Shown piece after piece: positions 14,910-17,618 of a DNA stretch of 17,618 nucleotides. Where the stretch lies: the NCBI GenBank assembly GCA_029287645.1, contig JARFQS010000367.1, positions 1 to 17,618 on the forward strand, in the 5' to 3' direction. A program made the translations under genes and the position numbers. The notes under the pieces were generated by a model. That model saw only the letters and a program-made list of their open reading frames with translations. It searched no databases and had not been told where the DNA came from. Numbering within the stretch: position 1 is the stretch's first letter; each line of letters begins with the position of its first letter. Source of the stretch: Thermoanaerobaculia bacterium. Its GTDB lineage: Bacteria > Acidobacteriota > Thermoanaerobaculia > Multivoradales > JAHEKO01.

Positions 14910-15380
14910 ATGGCAATCCAGGAGGGCAAGGCAGCACCGGCATTCACCCTTACCAACCAGGAGGGCGACAAGGTCTCACTGAAGGACTTCCGAGGCAAGC
15001 ACGTCATCCTCTACTTCTACCCCAGAGACAACACGCCTGGCTGCACCAAGGAAGCCTGCGGTTTCCGCGATTTCAACAAAGAGATTCAAGCACTCGACGC
15101 TGTTATCCTGGGCGTCTCCCCGGACAGCATCGAGAGTCACCGTAAGTTCATCGACCAGTACTCACTGAACTTCGACCTGCTGTCGGATCCCGATCGCAAG
15201 GTGATGACCCGCTACGGCGCCTTCGGTGAGAAGAAGATGTACGGCAAGACCGTGCAGGGGGTGATCCGCTCCACCGTCTGGATCGGACCCGACGGCAAGG
15301 TGGTCAAGCACTGGCGCCGCGTCCCCAAGGCGGCGGACCATCCGGAGAAGGTCTTCGAAGCCCTGAAGACGGCCGCCTAG
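14910..15380 (+). CDS. bcp: Thioredoxin-dependent thiol peroxidase (Bcp/PrxQ)
   Basis: Reduces hydrogen peroxide and organic hydroperoxides with electrons from thioredoxin, in the cytoplasm. 156 aa, the normal length. Peroxidatic cysteine C45 lies in FYPRDNTPGCTKEAC with C50 five residues on, the atypical two-cysteine layout of Escherichia coli Bcp. The universal PxxxT/SxxC surround is present, as are GVSPDS and LLSDPDRKV. The start is ATG 14910 with AGGAGG 6 nt upstream; the site overlaps the carrier stop codon. Its stop shares CTAG with the stop of the opposite-strand adaptor gene, so there is no intergenic terminator at all. Confidence 0.95.
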   Translation: MAIQEGKAAPAFTLTNQEGDKVSLKDFRGKHVILYFYPRDNTPGCTKEACGFRDFNKEIQALDAVILGVSPDSIESHRKFIDQYSLNFDLLSDPDRKVMTRYGAFGEKKMYGKTVQGVIRSTVWIGPDGKVVKHWRRVPKAADHPEKVFEALKTAA

Positions 15381-16474
15381 CCGGCCGGCGAGCCGGCCGG
15401 CGAGCCGGCGACATCGGCACCCGAGGCGATGCTGACTGCTTGGCCTGGTCGGAGACGCTCACCGCCACGCACCACGATCGTGTCGCCCGAGCCCAGATCA
15501 CCGAGAACTTCGATGAGGGAATCGTGTCCCATGCCCGTCTCGACCGTCACCTTCTCGGCGGTTCCTTCATCGGTAACCTTGTAGACATAGATCCCCTCAC
15601 TTCGGAGGATCAGGGCGTCCCGGGGCACAGCGAGGACTCGTCGGGACTGGTCGGTTGGTAGAGCCACGCGCACCGCTGTTCCGACAATCGACGGCTGGCT
15701 GTCGAGGGTCACCCGAATCTCGAACATGCGGGAGCGCTGATCCCCCACCGCAATGATCCGGCGTAGCTTGCCCTGCACCTCCTGGCCCTCGGCCTCGACC
15801 ATGACCATCATTCCCTCACTCAGGTGAGGGGCGACCGACAAAGGGGCCTGGGCCAGCACCTCGACCTCGGTGGTGTCGACTAGGAAGACCACTTCCTCAC
15901 CCACCGAACTGTAGCTACCGGGCTGCTGAAGACGACGCACGACTTTGCCGGCGAACGGCGCCTTCACTTTGGTGCGATCCAACTCGTAGAGGGTCCGCTC
16001 CTTCGCGACCTTCGCCTGCACGAGCTCCTGCTCCACGGCTTGGTGCTGCGACTGCGCTTCCTCGAGATCGCGGGCCGGAACGACCTGCTGCTCGGTGAGT
16101 CGCTTCAGACGCTCCAGCTGCTGCTCGAGGTAGGTCAGCTGTGCCTTCAATCGCTTGATCGTCGCATCGTCGTTTCTCAACTGGAGCTGCAGGGCGGCAT
16201 CGTCGATTCGAGCCACGGCCTGTCCCTTCTCGAGCCGATCCCCCACCTCCGCGACCCAGGTCAGCTGGCCAGCTACCTGAGTGGCGATGGGTGCGACGTT
16301 ACGGCTCACCACGGTGCCCGGCACCCACAAGTAGGGAGCCATGTCTTGTTCCATCGCGTAGCCCACATGCACGGGTGCGGGAGGGGGTCCCTCCTGTCCC
16401 AGGGCGGGGACGACCACGAGAAGCGTCAACGCCAGGGTGCCGAGGAAACCTGCATAGTGTCTATTGATCGACAT
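15377..16474 (-). CDS. RND efflux membrane fusion protein (HlyD/AcrA family)
   Basis: 365-aa periplasmic adaptor joining an inner-membrane RND pump to an outer-membrane channel. A signal peptide (about residues 1-26, ending PALGQ) leads into the first half of the lipoyl domain (VAPIATQVAGQLTWVAEVGD) with KGQAVARID, a coiled coil (about 93-160, rich in QLTYLEQQLERLKRLTEQQ), the second lipoyl half TKVKAPFAGKVVRR, then the barrel and the membrane-proximal domain ending VRGGERLRPGQAV. The tail has SPAG-type repeats encoded by a 12-bp tandem repeat. The start ATG 16474 has GGAG about 9 nt upstream. It lies 30 nt after the permease gene and is transcribed with it; in most pumps the adaptor comes first. 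Confidence 0.9.
   Translation of the reverse strand: MSINRHYAGFLGTLALTLLVVVPALGQEGPPPAPVHVGYAMEQDMAPYLWVPGTVVSRNVAPIATQVAGQLTWVAEVGDRLEKGQAVARIDDAALQLQLRNDDATIKRLKAQLTYLEQQLERLKRLTEQQVVPARDLEEAQSQHQAVEQELVQAKVAKERTLYELDRTKVKAPFAGKVVRRLQQPGSYSSVGEEVVFLVDTTEVEVLAQAPLSVAPHLSEGMMVMVEAEGQEVQGKLRRIIAVGDQRSRMFEIRVTLDSQPSIVGTAVRVALPTDQSRRVLAVPRDALILRSEGIYVYKVTDEGTAEKVTVETGMGHDSLIEVLGDLGSGDTIVVRGGERLRPGQAVSIASGADVAGSPAGSPAG
15381..15408. repeat. 12-bp tandem repeat in the adaptor 3' end
   Basis: CCGGCCGGCGAG is present twice in full and once as a partial copy ending at 15408. On the minus strand it encodes SPAG-type units at the very C-terminus of the membrane fusion protein. As a GC-rich run next to the shared CTAG, it is also able to form stems. 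The unit length is a multiple of three, so copy number can vary without a frameshift. Confidence 0.7.
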
Positions 16475-16504
16475 GGGTGTTCGCTCCAGTCTCTCGTCCT
16501 CGAG

Positions 16505-17618
16505 TCATGAGACCCGCCGCAGATCGACGGGCTCGGTCTTGTCCACGTTCAGCGGCAACCGCGAGACACGGGCCGGTTCGCCCAGCCTGAGAAGGCTCGG
16601 CAGAAGCAACAGGGTGAAAATCGTGCTGACACTCATGCCACCCACGATGACTGCCGCCAGTCCGCGATAGATCGCACTGCCGGCCCCAGGCATGAGCAAC
16701 AGCGGCAGCATGCCGAAGATGCTCGTCAGGGTGCTCATGAAGATGGGTCGCATGCGGAGGCGAAGTGCCTGGGAGACGGCGCCGCGTCGGCTGATTCCCT
16801 CGCGCTCCGCGTACCGGGTCTGATGCACGAGCAGGATCGCGTTGTTGACGACCAGCCCCAGCAGAATGATGAAGCCGATCATGGTCAGCAGATCCAGGGG
16901 TTGGAAGGTCAACAGGTTCAACAGTCGGAGGGCCACGACTCCGCCGACCGTCGCCAACGGGATCGCCAGCACGACCAGCAGGCTGTCTCTCATCGACCCG
17001 AATAGGGCGCTCATCAACAGAAACAGGACCAGCAGGGCAATCAGGAAGTTCTCCGACATGTTCTTGACCGCGTTGCGAAGACTGTCGGCGCCGCCGCCGT
17101 ACTGAATCACGCCGTCGGGAGGCAGCTGAGCCTGAATCTCGGGCTCCACCTGCTCCTGCAGGGCGGTCAGCGCTTCCTCGAGAGACATGCCTTCGGGAGG
17201 GGTCACATTCAAAGTGACCGTCCGGCGGCGGTCGATCCGGTGCAGTCTGCTGGGGCCGACGGTGCGTTCGATGTCCACGAGCTCGCCGATCTGGACGACG
17301 CCTCCCGCCGGAGTTGCCACCGGGATACCGGCCAGCTCTTCGGGATTGCTCCAGCCGTCGGCGCGAAGGATGATATCCATCCGCTTCTCGCCGTCGAAGT
17401 GCTCACCGACGAACAGGCCGTCTCCCATGGCGCGCACGATGCCGGCCACTCTGGCCCGTGTCCACCCCACTTCCAGGATTCGTCGGTCGTCGGGGTGAAG
17501 TCGGAGCTCGGGCTCTGCCATTTCGGTGCCGGGCCACGCCTGCACCTGTGCTCCGGGAATCGCCTCCTGGACGCGCTCTATACCGAGTCGAGCCGTCTCC
17601 AGCAGGGTCTCGACCTCG
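16505..17618 (-). CDS. RND efflux transporter permease, C-terminal part (5' end off window)
   Basis: The frame is open to the window edge, so this is the C-terminal portion (about 371 aa) of a pump usually 1,000-1,050 aa long. It begins in the second periplasmic loop (TLLETARLGIERVQEAIPG, then WPGTEMAEPELRLHPDD); the pore-domain repeat continues through the LEEALTALQEQVEPEIQAQLPP segment. Membrane helices follow from ENFLIALLVLFLL, with the family segment IILLGLVVNNAILLVH, the loop RGAVSQALRLRMRPIFMSTL and a final PSLLRL. Drug or solvent (HAE1-type) or metal transport cannot be distinguished. The GTG at 17545 is internal, not the start. The adaptor gene follows after 30 nt. Nothing looks broken in the visible part. 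Confidence 0.9.
   Translation of the reverse strand, partial: EVETLLETARLGIERVQEAIPGAQVQAWPGTEMAEPELRLHPDDRRILEVGWTRARVAGIVRAMGDGLFVGEHFDGEKRMDIILRADGWSNPEELAGIPVATPAGGVVQIGELVDIERTVGPSRLHRIDRRRTVTLNVTPPEGMSLEEALTALQEQVEPEIQAQLPPDGVIQYGGGADSLRNAVKNMSENFLIALLVLFLLMSALFGSMRDSLLVVLAIPLATVGGVVALRLLNLLTFQPLDLLTMIGFIILLGLVVNNAILLVHQTRYAEREGISRRGAVSQALRLRMRPIFMSTLTSIFGMLPLLLMPGAGSAIYRGLAAVIVGGMSVSTIFTLLLLPSLLRLGEPARVSRLPLNVDKTEPVDLRRVS

Noticed and set aside
15381..15408. Tandem repeats as a CRISPR fragment
   Set aside because: The units are 12 bp, contiguous, without spacers, and in frame within a gene.

Overview
The window is ordinary GC-rich bacterial chromosome with 17 protein-coding genes packed at short spacing. 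The bacterium looks Gram-negative: there is an RND efflux permease with its periplasmic adaptor, a lipobox lipoprotein, a Tat-type signal and several Sec signal peptides. The mix (OPT transporter, DUF885 and DUF3179 proteins, PA0069-type radical SAM protein, many exported proteins of unknown role) suggests an environmental Acidobacteriota-like or related lineage, but no rRNA or marker gene is present, so this is only an inference. No tRNA, rRNA, CRISPR array, insertion sequence, integrase or phage gene was seen. No gene-free gap exceeds 300 bases; the longest is 235 nt (11040-11274) and is rich in hairpins.

Layout. 1-2319 (+): an OPT-family transporter followed at 18 nt by a small membrane-anchored helical protein. 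2467-3428 (-): a 94-aa protein of unknown function, then an AbrB/MazE-type antitoxin and a Doc toxin, with a consensus -10 box and a perfect palindrome ahead of the antitoxin. Codon use of the 94-aa gene is less GC-biased than its neighbours, so this block may be acquired. 3558-4619 (+): a leucine dehydrogenase-like enzyme, possibly on a leaderless transcript. 8515-4766 (-): a run of DUF885 lipoprotein, membrane-anchored NTF2-like protein and DUF3179 protein, all predicted to act outside the cytoplasm. 8658-9626 (+): a cystathionine beta-synthase catalytic core without regulatory CBS domains, divergent from the DUF885 gene. 11039-9642 (-): a 128-aa conserved-looking hypothetical and an exported protein with helical repeats. 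11275-15380 (+): PA0069-type radical SAM protein, Tat-exported reductase, NTP/NDP-exchanger-like carrier and Bcp peroxiredoxin. 17618-15377 (-): the C-terminal part of an RND permease and then its membrane fusion protein, ending tail-to-tail with the peroxiredoxin gene.

I see no complete novel multi-gene system. The strongest unexplained signal is a nested inverted repeat at 10582-10623. As RNA it would hide the Shine-Dalgarno site of the exported helical-repeat protein gene, and the loop also contains a TATACT promoter-like box, so transcripts reading through and transcripts starting there would be translated differently. Next in interest are the self-regulated Doc/AbrB pair with its atypical 94-aa neighbour, the Tat-exported nucleotide-dependent reductase, the four-hairpin element at 11088-11204, and a 12-base word shared with a second intergenic region.
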